The notes below the pieces were generated by a model, which did not search any database, was not told where the DNA came from, and saw only the letters and a program-made list of their open reading frames with translations. Of a stretch of DNA of 32,813 nucleotides, positions 17,827 to 26,329 are shown piece after piece (within the stretch, counting starts at the first letter, position 1; each line of letters begins with the position of its first letter). This DNA comes from Deltaproteobacteria bacterium. Its GTDB lineage: Bacteria > Desulfobacterota > Desulfomonilia > Desulfomonilales > Desulfomonilaceae. Position numbers and translations under genes: made by a program. The stretch lies in the NCBI GenBank assembly GCA_023474025.1, contig JAMCYH010000290.1:1-32813 (forward strand). Direction: 5' to 3'.

Positions 17827-19752
17827 ATGAAACGAGTAATTCTTGGGACCGCCGGTCATATTGATCATGGCAAAACCCAATTGGTCAAAGCCCTTACCGG
17901 AATCGACACAGACAGATTAAAGGAAGAAAAGGAGAGGGGTATAAGCATCGAGTTAGGTTTCGCCTACCTCGATCTTGGATCTGACCTCAGAATAGGCATA
18001 GTTGATGTCCCTGGACACGAGAAGTTCGTGAGACAGATGGTAGCCGGGTCTGGAGGAGTTGACATAGCTGCGCTTGTAGTAGCGCTTGATGAAGGTGTTA
18101 TGCCCCAGACGGTGGAACACCTCGATATATTGTGTCTTCTGGGAATAAAGCATGGCTTGGTCGTTTTGACCAAACTGGACCTTGTTGATGAAGAACTTGC
18201 GCTTCTAGCGGAAGAAGACGTCAAGGATCTCATTAAGGGCACGTTCCTGGAAAATGCTCCAATGATTCGTGTTTCCGCTCGTACAGGCGAAGGGATTGAT
18301 GAACTAAAGCAAGTCATATTGGACCTCAGTAAGGACATCGGTCAGAAATCGGTCCACGGTCTTCTAAGGTTGCCTATCGACAGGGTGTTTACCCTAAAAG
18401 GTCATGGTACTGTCGTGGCCGGTACCCTAATTTCAGGCACAATATCAACAGGGGACGAGATTGAGATTCTGCCTCAAGCCGTTCGATCATCAGTGAGGTC
18501 AATTGAATCCCATAAGCAGTTCGAACAACAGTCATTTCCTGGCCAACGCGTCGCTGTAAATTTACGCGGTATCGAGCAGGATCAGGCGCACAGAGGAAAT
18601 GTGGTCACCCACCCCGGGGAATTTCGCCCATCGTATATAGTCGATGTGAAACTCATGTCTTTGAACCGGAGCTCAATTAAACTTACAAATCTCCGAAAAG
18701 TCAGGCTTCATCATTATACTACCGATGTTGAAGCTACTATAGCGTTTCCAGACAGGGAACTGCTCGAACCTGGGGAGGAGATCCTGGCGCAGCTAAGGAC
18801 ATCAGCCCCCATTGTGCCGGCAACTGGAGACAGATTTGTAATTCGCGCCACCTCGCCTTCCGTAACGTTAGGAGGTGGAGTGATTTTGAACCCTAGGGCG
18901 CCAAAGCTAAAAGCCAGATCAGTCAAATCTTTCCTGGAGACCGAGCGGGAAGACGATATCGGCGTTATATCTTCCCTCATAAGGGGTTCAGGAGTAACTG
19001 GCGTAAACAGAAATGAGTTACTGGGCATGTCCGCGTTTTCGTCTTCCCGTTTGGACAAAACTCTCGACAAACTCCGGACACAGAGAAAAGTCATACAGCT
19101 TGATTCGACCGAACGAAGATTGGTACACCGAGACTTCTTGGAACTAGTAAAAAAGAAGATTACAGATCGACTTGACAATTTTCACAAAGACAATCCTTTG
19201 AGAGAAGGTATTTCAAAGCAGGAGATCAGGTCACTGACTCCAGGAGGTGACCGTCTTTTCAGGATCGCCGTTGACGAACTGACTTCGAAGGGCTTGCTGG
19301 TTGATCTCGGAGACACTGTCAGGGCATCTAATCACAAGGTCCAACTTAAAGATGATGAAAAAACTCTTCGCGAAAATTTGTTAATCATCCTAAGCAAGAA
19401 TGAAAATTCTCCTCCCATCTTGAAGGATCTGGTAACGCAGGTCGGTTATGATCCCAAACATATCAAGAACCTTCTTTTGGTCCTGGAGAAGGAAGGAAAG
19501 ATTGTAAAAATCAAGGAGGAAATGTATTTCTCCAGCAGCTTTATCAGGAGTGTGCGGGAAAGTCTCGTCGAGCGTCTAAAGAAAGAAGGATCAATAACCC
19601 CGTCAAAGTTTCAGGAAATAACTAAAGCTTCACGAAAATACAACATTCCACTTCTGGAATACTTTGATCGTGAAAAAGTTACTCTCCGGATTGGCGATCA
19701 GCGTGTGCTGAGGGGAACAGGCAGTTCAATGTCGGGTCCTAAAGGCGCGTAG
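17827..19752 (+). CDS. selB: Selenocysteine-specific elongation factor SelB
   Basis: GTPase (641 residues) that brings Sec-tRNA to UGA codons marked by a SECIS hairpin in selenoprotein mRNAs. G motifs are GHIDHGKT (10-17), DVPGHE (60-65) and TKLD (115-118). The EF-Tu-like domains 2 and 3 follow ([20 protein letters not shown] is the SelB-type domain 2 start). The C-terminal half, about residues 370-630, is the run of winged-helix domains that bind SECIS RNA. Start ATG has AAGGA 8 bases upstream. No selA, selD or selC is seen in the window. The gene shows that the organism probably makes selenoproteins, so TGA codons elsewhere need care. Confidence 0.95.
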   Translation: MKRVILGTAGHIDHGKTQLVKALTGIDTDRLKEEKERGISIELGFAYLDLGSDLRIGIVDVPGHEKFVRQMVAGSGGVDIAALVVALDEGVMPQTVEHLDILCLLGIKHGLVVLTKLDLVDEELALLAEEDVKDLIKGTFLENAPMIRVSARTGEGIDELKQVILDLSKDIGQKSVHGLLRLPIDRVFTLKGHGTVVAGTLISGTISTGDEIEILPQAVRSSVRSIESHKQFEQQSFPGQRVAVNLRGIEQDQAHRGNVVTHPGEFRPSYIVDVKLMSLNRSSIKLTNLRKVRLHHYTTDVEATIAFPDRELLEPGEEILAQLRTSAPIVPATGDRFVIRATSPSVTLGGGVILNPRAPKLKARSVKSFLETEREDDIGVISSLIRGSGVTGVNRNELLGMSAFSSSRLDKTLDKLRTQRKVIQLDSTERRLVHRDFLELVKKKITDRLDNFHKDNPLREGISKQEIRSLTPGGDRLFRIAVDELTSKGLLVDLGDTVRASNHKVQLKDDEKTLRENLLIILSKNENSPPILKDLVTQVGYDPKHIKNLLLVLEKEGKIVKIKEEMYFSSSFIRSVRESLVERLKKEGSITPSKFQEITKASRKYNIPLLEYFDREKVTLRIGDQRVLRGTGSSMSGPKGA

Positions 19753-20048
19753 AGTTGAGCGAGTTTCCTGGTTTTTTCAAGACACTTGTTTCTGATGGTT
19801 TCAAAAAGTTTTGCGTTATTTGTGTTTTGTTGCCGACATGACCTGGGCATTGCCCTAGCCTGCTGGTCCGCGCCGGTATAAACATCTTTAACAATTTGAT
19901 TGATCGACTAAAACGACGCAAATGGTAAGCGCAATTATAATTGACATGACTAATAGCGTCGCACGATTGATGATATCAAGTAAGGCGAGGAAGCTTTTTA
20001 TAAATTATTTAAAAAGCACCTCATTCTAGGAAGGAGACAACCTGATTA
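19753..20048. other. Intergenic region between selB and queH, with a hairpin
   Basis: No gene or tRNA-like fold is seen in these 296 bases. GCTTTTTA (19993-20000) pairs with TAAAAAGC (20010-20017), extended by GAGG (19987-19990) with CCTC (20019-20022); it lies just before the queH ribosome site and lacks a T run. TTGACA (19941-19946) and TATAAT (19936-19941) occur but overlap and do not form a spaced promoter. Confidence 0.5.
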
Positions 20049-20585
20049 ATGAAAATTTTGTTACACGCATGCTGCGCGCCATGTTTGGTGATCCCGTATG
20101 ATGAACTTTCAAGTGAGGGGCACGAAGTAACGGCCCTATTTTTTAACCCGAATATTCATCCATACAGTGAGAACTTGAGACGACAGGACGCATTCAATTC
20201 TTATACGGCCTCAAATAGAATCCGAGTAATGGATGATGAAACTGGAATTGAAATGGAGGACTGGTTTCGGGAAGTCGTTTTTCGGGAAGCTCAAAAGTGC
20301 CAGGTATGTTTTAATTTCAGAATAGACGTGGTGGCCCGTCTTGCAGAATCAAAAGGATTCGACGCGTTTTCAACTACTCTTCTTTACAGTCGGTTTCAAA
20401 AGCATGATTTGCTGAAGACCACATGCGAAGCAATTTCAGAAAACCGTCAATTGCCTTTCATTTATCGTGACTGGCGGACAGGTTGGAATGAAGGTGTAAA
20501 ACGCTACCGAAAGCTCGGTCTTTATCGGCAAAAATATTGTGGTTGCATATACAGCGAAAAGGAACGGGCAAAAAAAATAATTTGA
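20049..20585 (+). CDS. queH: Epoxyqueuosine reductase QueH (DUF208)
   Basis: Reduces epoxyqueuosine in tRNA to queuosine, the last step of the pathway; QueH replaces the cobalamin enzyme QueG in many anaerobes. The 178-residue protein shows the QueH cysteine pattern: HACCAPC at the N terminus (Cys8, 9, 12), CQVC (Cys84, 87) and YCGCIYSEKER (Cys164, 166), which hold an Fe-S cluster and a further metal. Other family segments are FFNPNIHPYSE and FSTTLLYSRFQKHD. The start follows AAGGAG by 12 bases, a rather long spacing, but the N terminus matches the family. tgt, 7.6 kb upstream, acts earlier in the same pathway. Confidence 0.92.
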   Translation: MKILLHACCAPCLVIPYDELSSEGHEVTALFFNPNIHPYSENLRRQDAFNSYTASNRIRVMDDETGIEMEDWFREVVFREAQKCQVCFNFRIDVVARLAESKGFDAFSTTLLYSRFQKHDLLKTTCEAISENRQLPFIYRDWRTGWNEGVKRYRKLGLYRQKYCGCIYSEKERAKKII

Positions 20586-20660
20586 GGCTAAATAGACAGA
20601 TAAAACCCGTTTCTGGAATAATTGGCCTGTTGCCTATCTGCCACCTGGTGAGTTATAAAT

Positions 20661-21572
20661 ATGGTTCTTCATTCTTTCGGGTTGTGGGAACCGATAATGT
20701 TATTTTTTCACTCTTGTGGCGGGCAATCGAGAATCGTCTACACATTGATAGCGGCAATGTGCGTTCTTCTCAGTTCACTAAACATAGCGTTTTCCGGATC
20801 TTTCGCCGAATCGGAAATCAAACGGGTCGACAATCCAAGGCCATGGATAATGGTTGGGCTGTCCCCAGACGGCTGTTCCGGTGGATGTAGACGCCTTCGC
20901 TCAGTGATCTGTGAAATGAGCGGCAACAAGAATGTGGTCACTCTGGATTTCAAAACCGCCACATTCGAAATGATATCGGACCTGGACCCGGAATTTATTG
21001 TGCTAAGTCCTCAGGGAACACCGTGGTGCCGTTATACGGGACCCAACGGAGTCGCGTTACAAAACTTCCTGTGGCTCATTCCCCAGATTGCTGAAGCGAT
21101 TGATGTCCCCATCCTTGGCATATGTGGCGGGCATCAGGCTATAGCGTTGGCTTTCGGAGGCAAGGTGGGGCCGATTCGCGCCGGCATGGATGATTGCATG
21201 CCATACTCGCGCGAACGACAATCCGGAGTGACGCAATTGAGTCAGGACACACATGATCCCATTTTTGTAGGGCTTGATGATAAAATCCGTATTGTTGAAA
21301 GTCACTACGATGAAGTAAAAGAATTGCCACCTGGCTTCGTCCTGCTTGCCTCAGAAAAGACAAGCCGAAATCAAATTATTCGCCATCCCTACAAACCAAT
21401 TTATGGGATCCAGGGACATCCGGAAAGTTTCCTCGGTTCCAGACCCGATGGCGGAGCCCTCTTGAGGAATTTCATACATATAGCTGAGTCATACAATAAA
21501 AATATTAGATATTCATCAAAAGAAAAGCGGATTAACGTATCTTTCAATAAATTGACAAAATTCGTTAAATAG
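20661..21572 (+). CDS. Class I glutamine amidotransferase-like protein with apparent signal peptide
   Basis: A GATase1 fold (303 residues if started at 20661) with the nucleophile elbow LGICGGHQAIA (Cys155) and the distal pair GIQGHPE (His253, Glu255), so the Cys-His-Glu triad is complete. It resembles the glutaminase part of GMP synthase and similar peptidase C26 proteins, but there is no synthase domain here. The odd feature is the N terminus: residues about 23-49 (RIVYTLIAAMCVLLSSLNIA, then FSGSFAES) read like a signal peptide or anchor, best if translation starts at ATG 20697. Such enzymes normally work in the cytoplasm with ammonia-using partners. An exported form might cleave gamma-glutamyl compounds; this is inference. 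No start has a strong ribosome site. It lies 75 bases after queH. Confidence 0.75.
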   Translation: MVLHSFGLWEPIMLFFHSCGGQSRIVYTLIAAMCVLLSSLNIAFSGSFAESEIKRVDNPRPWIMVGLSPDGCSGGCRRLRSVICEMSGNKNVVTLDFKTATFEMISDLDPEFIVLSPQGTPWCRYTGPNGVALQNFLWLIPQIAEAIDVPILGICGGHQAIALAFGGKVGPIRAGMDDCMPYSRERQSGVTQLSQDTHDPIFVGLDDKIRIVESHYDEVKELPPGFVLLASEKTSRNQIIRHPYKPIYGIQGHPESFLGSRPDGGALLRNFIHIAESYNKNIRYSSKEKRINVSFNKLTKFVK

Positions 21573-21579
21573 GATCACC

Positions 21580-21634
21580 AGTCGCTTAATTCATTGCGAC
21601 TTATAAGAAAAAGTCAGCGACATTTGGAGTCGCT
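21580..21634 (+). promoter_or_regulatory. Paired alternative hairpins in the qmo leader
   Basis: Four short arms occur in order: AGTCGC (21580-21585), GCGACT (21596-21601), AGCGAC (21616-21621) and AGTCGC(T) (21628-21634). Arms 1-2 and 3-4 form two hairpins. Arms 2 and 4 are also fully complementary, so an alternative fold is possible. This resembles an attenuator or a double operator. No long T run follows, so simple termination is unlikely. Confidence 0.45.
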
Positions 21635-21660
21635 TTCGATTGTAAACACGGAGGTAGCCT

Positions 21661-22917
21661 ATGGGCGATGAAGATCAGAAGATTCTAGTCGTAGGTGGTG
21701 GAATCAGTGGTATTACCGCTGCTGTAGAAGCCGCTGAAACAGGCGCTAACGTGGTCATAGTGGAGAGGAATCCTTTTTTGGGTGGCCGAGTGGCCCAACT
21801 GAATCAGTATTTTCCCAAGCTGTGTCCACCAACATGTGGTCTTGAGATAAATTTTAGAAGAATCAAGAATAATCCCAAGATCTCTTTTTATACTCAGGCT
21901 GAAGTCCTCTCAATATCAGGCAAGCCTGGCGCCTATTCAGTCTCAGTCCGGGTCAACCCGAGATTTGTGAACGACAACTGCACGGCCTGTGGCAAATGCG
22001 CTGAAGTATGTGAAACAACTGTTCCAAATGAAATTAACTATGGGATGGATACAGTTAAGGCTGCTTATCTGCCACATCAGATGGCGTATCCATTCAAATA
22101 TGTTCTCGCGTCAGATATAATTGGAACAGATGAGGCCATCAAGTGCTCTGAGGCTTGCCCTTACAACGCAATTGACCTCGACATGAAGGCGGAGACCTTT
22201 GATTTGGAGGTTGGCGCCATCATTTGGGCCACAGGTTGGGACCCTTATGAAGCTGAGAAAATCGGCTACCTGGGGTTTGGCCGTTTTCCGAATGTTGTAA
22301 CAAGTGTAATGTTTGAGCGGCTGGCCGCGGCAAATGGACCCACGGGTGGTAAAATACTTCGACCTTCTGATGGTAAGGAAGCCAAGACCGTGGCATTCGT
22401 TCAGTGCGCTGGATCCAGAGATGAGAATCATCTTGCCTACTGTTCCGGGGTTTGCTGTTTGGCTTCGCTTAAGCAGGCTACTTATATACGGGAACGGGTC
22501 CCGGACAGCAAAGCTTTTATATACTACATAGATGTTCGAGCCATGGGCAAATATGAAGATTTCTATACCAAGGTTCAACAGGACGAAAATGTTTCCTTGG
22601 TGAAAAGCAAAATTGCCCGAGTGTCTGAAGATAAAGAATCGGGAGGACTCATGGTGGAAGGTGAAGACATTTCCGCCGGATCCAGGGTGAGGCAGGTTGT
22701 GGACATCGTAGTCCTGGCTGTCGGAATGCGCCCAGGAACAGCCAAGATCAAACCGGACATGGAAATGGCTTATGATGACTTCGGGTTTGTGACCGGTTCT
22801 GGAGAGTCCGGCATTATACCAGCCGGATGCGTCAAAGCGCCGATGGAAGTGGCGGCATCTCTGCAGGATGCCACTGCAGCCGCTCTCAAGGCGATTCAAG
22901 TGGCAGTGCGGAGGTAA
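21661..22917 (+). CDS. qmoA: QmoA, HdrA-like FAD/Fe-S subunit
   Basis: Flavoprotein of the quinone-interacting membrane-bound oxidoreductase, which links electrons to APS reductase in sulfate reducers (418 residues, usual QmoA length). The FAD Rossmann fold starts LVVGGGISGITAA (9-21), with ERNPFLGGRVAQLNQYFPK and the HdrA-type CPPTCG (Cys55, Cys59). An inserted ferredoxin-like segment has CTACGKCAEVC (Cys107-117) and CSEACP (162-167). FVQCAGSRDENHLAYCSGVC is the HdrA/Qmo hallmark. GGAGGT lies 5 bases before the ATG. It overlaps the ribosome site of qmoB and is the first gene of a three-gene operon. No aprAB or sat is in the window, so the electron partner here is not proven. Confidence 0.92.
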   Translation: MGDEDQKILVVGGGISGITAAVEAAETGANVVIVERNPFLGGRVAQLNQYFPKLCPPTCGLEINFRRIKNNPKISFYTQAEVLSISGKPGAYSVSVRVNPRFVNDNCTACGKCAEVCETTVPNEINYGMDTVKAAYLPHQMAYPFKYVLASDIIGTDEAIKCSEACPYNAIDLDMKAETFDLEVGAIIWATGWDPYEAEKIGYLGFGRFPNVVTSVMFERLAAANGPTGGKILRPSDGKEAKTVAFVQCAGSRDENHLAYCSGVCCLASLKQATYIRERVPDSKAFIYYIDVRAMGKYEDFYTKVQQDENVSLVKSKIARVSEDKESGGLMVEGEDISAGSRVRQVVDIVVLAVGMRPGTAKIKPDMEMAYDDFGFVTGSGESGIIPAGCVKAPMEVAASLQDATAAALKAIQVAVRR

Positions 22918-22924
22918 TATCCTT

Positions 22925-25063
22925 ATGGATCAGAATATTGGTGTTTATATGTGTTCAGGCTGTGGAATCGGCGAAGCTATAGATTTTGACGCCCTATCAA
23001 GTGTGGCTGAAGAAATTGGTGTATCCAGGATCGTCAGTCATGAGTGTCTTTGTGGCTCTGAAGGAGCAAAAATAGTCAAAGACGATGTCGCATCCGGTTC
23101 TGTCAATTGTGTTGTGTTGTGCGCCTGTTCAGGCCGTGTGAAATCTGAAGTATTCGCCTTTGATCCCATGCAGACGATAACGGAAAGGGTGAATTTGCGT
23201 GAACACGTGGCATGGTGTCAACCAGCGGGAAATGAAGACACCCAGGCCATGGCCGAAGACTATGTTCGCATGGGGATAATTCGAGTCCAGAAATCAACCC
23301 TACCCACTCCTTATCAGGAAGCTTTGGAAAAAACCTTGCTGGTAGTTGGTGGAGGAGCCGCTGGCATGCAAGCCGCCCTAGACGCTGCTAAAGCCGGTTA
23401 TAGCGTGAAGCTGGTCGAAAAAGAAGCTGAATTGGGTGGCCAGATGGCAAAATGGCACAAATGTTTACCACTCCATCCGCCGTACCATGACATCGAAGAG
23501 ATACAGATTTCATCAACTATTCAGGATATCGAGAACCTTCAAAATATCGAGGTATTTAAGAACTCCACAATTCAAAAAATTTCCGGCGCTCCCGGGATGT
23601 TCGATGTAGTCCTTAACAATGGTGGTGGCACACATCGAGTGGGATCTATAGTCTTGGCTGCGGGCTGGACCCCGTATGACGCAAGCAAACTCCAACACCT
23701 TGGTTTTGAGAAGTTTCCCGACGTAGTCACAAACGTAAAAGTTGAAGAAATGGCCAAGGTTGGCTCTCTGACCTGTCCATCCGACGGAAAGGTTCCCTCT
23801 GTAGTAGCGTTCGTTCAGTGCGCCGGATCTCGCGATCCTGAACATCTTCAATACTGTAGCGCTGTATGCTGCAGGGTGTCTCTTAAACAGGCGTTATATT
23901 TTAAAGAACAAAATGAAGAGACAAAAGTTGTTATATTCTACAAGGACATGAGGACTCCGGAACAGGCCGAGGAATTCTACAAAAAAGTGCAGAAGGAGGG
24001 GGTAATTTTCGTCAAGACTGACACATCGAAAATTTCAGTCAGCGAAGGCTCCGAGATGAAGCTTTCAGTAGAAGCCATGGATGAACTGCTTGGTGAACCT
24101 ATCCAGATGGAAGTTGACATGTTGGTGCTTGCCACTGGTATGCAGCCGGCGGTTTTGGATGATCCGATACTGAACCTCGAATATCGACAGGGACCGGCCT
24201 TACCTGCGTTGAAGTACGGCTTTCCTGATTCACATTTTGTCTGTTTCCCTTATGAAACGAGGAGGACCGGGATTTATACCGCCGGGTGCGTCAGGCAGCC
24301 CATGACATGCACGAGGTCAAAAAGTGACGGAACTGGCGCGGCGCTTAAGGCAATACAGTGTGTTGAACTTACATCACAGGGCAAAGCGGTGCATCCCAGA
24401 GCCGGTGACCTTTCCTATCCCAGTCTGTTCATCCAAAGGTGTACCCAGTGCAAGCGTTGTACTGAGGAATGTCCTTTTGGAATGTATAATGAGGATATCA
24501 AAGGGACACCACTTCCCCACCCTACCAGATGCAGACGATGCGCTATATGTATGGGGTCATGCCCCGAACGAATCATATCGTTCAACAACTATTCGATCGA
24601 TATGATCGGGTCCATGATCAAATCCATCAGCGTGCCTGAAGAATACGAAGAAAAGCCCAGGATAATTGGACTAATTTGCGAGAATGACGCTTTTCCCGCT
24701 GTTGATATGGTTGGACTCAATAAACTGCAATACCCGCCTTGGGTACGTTTCATACCCTTGAGATGTTTGGGATCAATAAACCTCGTCTGGATTGCGGATG
24801 CTCTATCCAAAGGGGTCGATGGGATTGTCCTGTTCGGGTGTAAATTCGGTGACGATTATCAGTGCCATTTCATACAGGGAAGTGAATTGGCTGACACAAG
24901 AATGACCAAAATAAAGGAAACCCTTGATCGTTTGGTTCTTGAGTCGGATCGTATAAGACTAGAACAGATTTCGATAGACGATTACTACAGGATCCCTCAA
25001 ATCCTGGAGGAATTTACGTCCAAATTGGAAGAACTCGGGCCCAACCCATACAAGGGCTTCTAA
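22925..25063 (+). CDS. qmoB: QmoB, HdrA/MvhD-like FAD and Fe-S subunit
   Basis: Second Qmo flavoprotein (712 residues). Order of parts: an N-terminal cysteine-rich segment (CSGCG, CLCG, CACSG, residues about 10-70); an FAD fold from LVVGGGAAGMQAA (about 139-151) with GGQMAKWHKCLPL; the hallmark FVQCAGSRDPEHLQYCSAVC; a two-cluster ferredoxin domain near 505-560 (CTQCKRCTEECPFGM and CRRCAICMGSCPE); and a C-terminal MvhD/FrhD-like domain (FIPLRCLGSINLVWIADAL, FGCKFGDDYQCHF). MvhD-like domains pass electrons between hydrogenase or formate dehydrogenase and Hdr in methanogens. ATG 22925 has GGAGGT 9 bases upstream; the longer frame from 22868 lies inside qmoA. The hdrD-like gene starts 14 bases after its stop. 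Confidence 0.92.
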   Translation: MDQNIGVYMCSGCGIGEAIDFDALSSVAEEIGVSRIVSHECLCGSEGAKIVKDDVASGSVNCVVLCACSGRVKSEVFAFDPMQTITERVNLREHVAWCQPAGNEDTQAMAEDYVRMGIIRVQKSTLPTPYQEALEKTLLVVGGGAAGMQAALDAAKAGYSVKLVEKEAELGGQMAKWHKCLPLHPPYHDIEEIQISSTIQDIENLQNIEVFKNSTIQKISGAPGMFDVVLNNGGGTHRVGSIVLAAGWTPYDASKLQHLGFEKFPDVVTNVKVEEMAKVGSLTCPSDGKVPSVVAFVQCAGSRDPEHLQYCSAVCCRVSLKQALYFKEQNEETKVVIFYKDMRTPEQAEEFYKKVQKEGVIFVKTDTSKISVSEGSEMKLSVEAMDELLGEPIQMEVDMLVLATGMQPAVLDDPILNLEYRQGPALPALKYGFPDSHFVCFPYETRRTGIYTAGCVRQPMTCTRSKSDGTGAALKAIQCVELTSQGKAVHPRAGDLSYPSLFIQRCTQCKRCTEECPFGMYNEDIKGTPLPHPTRCRRCAICMGSCPERIISFNNYSIDMIGSMIKSISVPEEYEEKPRIIGLICENDAFPAVDMVGLNKLQYPPWVRFIPLRCLGSINLVWIADALSKGVDGIVLFGCKFGDDYQCHFIQGSELADTRMTKIKETLDRLVLESDRIRLEQISIDDYYRIPQILEEFTSKLEELGPNPYKGF

Positions 25064-25077
25064 ACGAAGGATAAGAC

Positions 25078-26238
25078 ATGGAAACTAAAATACCATTTCT
25101 GGAAGTTAGTGACGCTATAGTGATGTCCGGAGCCGAAAGCCTTTATTGGTGCATGCAGTGTGGACTGTGTACGGGGTCCTGCCCATGGAGGCTCGTGTCC
25201 GGTGAAGCGTCGGAACAGTTCAACGTCAGATTAGTTCAACGTATGGGACAACTCGGACTCGAAGGCTTTGAATCTGAAAATTGCCTGTTTGCCTGTACTA
25301 CCTGTCGAACCTGTGTGGATAGGTGTCCTCGAGGCGTGGACATAATTAGCAATGTTCGGGGTATGCGAAGCATGCTGGCCGAAGTTGGCACTATTCCAGC
25401 GAGTTTAAAACCTATAGTAGGCAGTCTTCATTCCCAGGGAAATCCATGGTCTGGTTCTAGAGAAAAAAGAACCGAATGGACTGAAGGCCTCGATATTCCT
25501 ACATTCTCAGCGGACACGGAGTATTTTCTGTTTGTGTGTTGCACATCCTGCTACGATATCAGGAGCCGCAAGATCGCAAAATCTGTAGTGAAAGCCCTAA
25601 GAGCCGCAGGTATCTCTTTTGGTATTATAGGAAACGAAGAAAGCTGCTGTGGTGAGTCCATTAGAAAAGTAGGAGACGAGGCTCTCTTCCAGAAACTGGC
25701 TGAGTCGAACATTAATCTTTACAATGGGAAAGGTGTCAAAAAGATAATTGTCACATCTCCGCATTGTCTATACACGTTCAAAAACGAATACCCCGAGCTT
25801 GGCGGGAAATGGGAAGTGTATCACTACACTGAAGTCCTGGCTGACGCCATGAAATCCGGAAAGATCAAACCTTCCGGAGACTCTATTGGTCGCGTGGCCT
25901 TGCATGATCCCTGTTATCTGGGCAGACATAACGATATTTATGATCAACCCCGTGAACTCATTGAGTCACTTCCTGGATCGGAACTTTGTGAGTTATCGCG
26001 TAACAGAAAAAACAGCCTATGCTGTGGCGGAGGTGGTGGCCGAGTTTGGATGGAGACCAAGGCCGGAGAGCGTTTTGCCGAACTACGCATCGCGGAGGCA
26101 TTAGACGCCGGCGCTAATATTTTGGCTACCGCATGTCCTTACTGCATAACCATGTTGGAAGATTCCTGTAACGTTATGGGAAAATCCGACCAGCTCAAAG
26201 TAATGGATCTTTCGGAGCTTGTTGCCGAGAAATTGTAG
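25078..26238 (+). CDS. Soluble HdrBC/HdrD-like Fe-S protein in the QmoC position
   Basis: A 386-residue fusion of an HdrC-like ferredoxin part and an HdrB-like CCG part, with no membrane helix. Ferredoxin cysteines are 25, 28, 31, 35 and 73, 76, 79, 83. The first CCG domain has CCTSC (154-158), SCCGES (189-194) and then SPHC (227-230), where Ser stands for the first Cys of the usual CxxC. The second is complete: HDPCYLGRHND (Cys279), CCGGGGG (315-321) and CPYC (353-356). Heterodisulfide-reductase CCG domains bind a noncubane Fe-S cluster. Typical QmoC carries a cytochrome b-type membrane domain; here it is missing. Gram-positive sulfate reducers are known to have HdrBC-like genes in place of qmoC, so this may be that arrangement as one polypeptide. 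It is last in the operon, before a convergent hairpin. Confidence 0.88.
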   Translation: METKIPFLEVSDAIVMSGAESLYWCMQCGLCTGSCPWRLVSGEASEQFNVRLVQRMGQLGLEGFESENCLFACTTCRTCVDRCPRGVDIISNVRGMRSMLAEVGTIPASLKPIVGSLHSQGNPWSGSREKRTEWTEGLDIPTFSADTEYFLFVCCTSCYDIRSRKIAKSVVKALRAAGISFGIIGNEESCCGESIRKVGDEALFQKLAESNINLYNGKGVKKIIVTSPHCLYTFKNEYPELGGKWEVYHYTEVLADAMKSGKIKPSGDSIGRVALHDPCYLGRHNDIYDQPRELIESLPGSELCELSRNRKNSLCCGGGGGRVWMETKAGERFAELRIAEALDAGANILATACPYCITMLEDSCNVMGKSDQLKVMDLSELVAEKL

Positions 26239-26252
26239 TGATCTGTCATACC

Positions 26253-26314
26253 AGCGCCTAGTCTGACTCCAATCATGCCAACGGGCGGTGATTCTGTTAG
26301 TCGGACTAAGCGCT
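26253..26314. terminator. Convergent hairpin between hdrD-like and Mo/W oxidoreductase genes
   Basis: Arms 26253-26268 (AGCGCCTAGTCTGACT) and 26299-26314 (AGTCGGACTAAGCGCT) are complementary over 16 bases except for two positions, both wobble pairs on one strand or the other. The loop has 30 bases. It lies between two convergent stops, so a bidirectional terminator is likely, although no T run follows on either strand. Confidence 0.5.
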
Positions 26315-26329
26315 ACAATACTAGCAATC

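Noticed and set aside
19936-19946. TATAAT and TTGACA before queH as a promoter
   Set aside because: The two boxes overlap in the wrong order, and neither has a partner at 16-18 bases.
19753-20048. Possible tRNA-Sec (selC) or preQ1 riboswitch near selB and queH
   Set aside because: No cloverleaf, T-arm sequence or preQ1 pseudoknot pattern could be found by eye.
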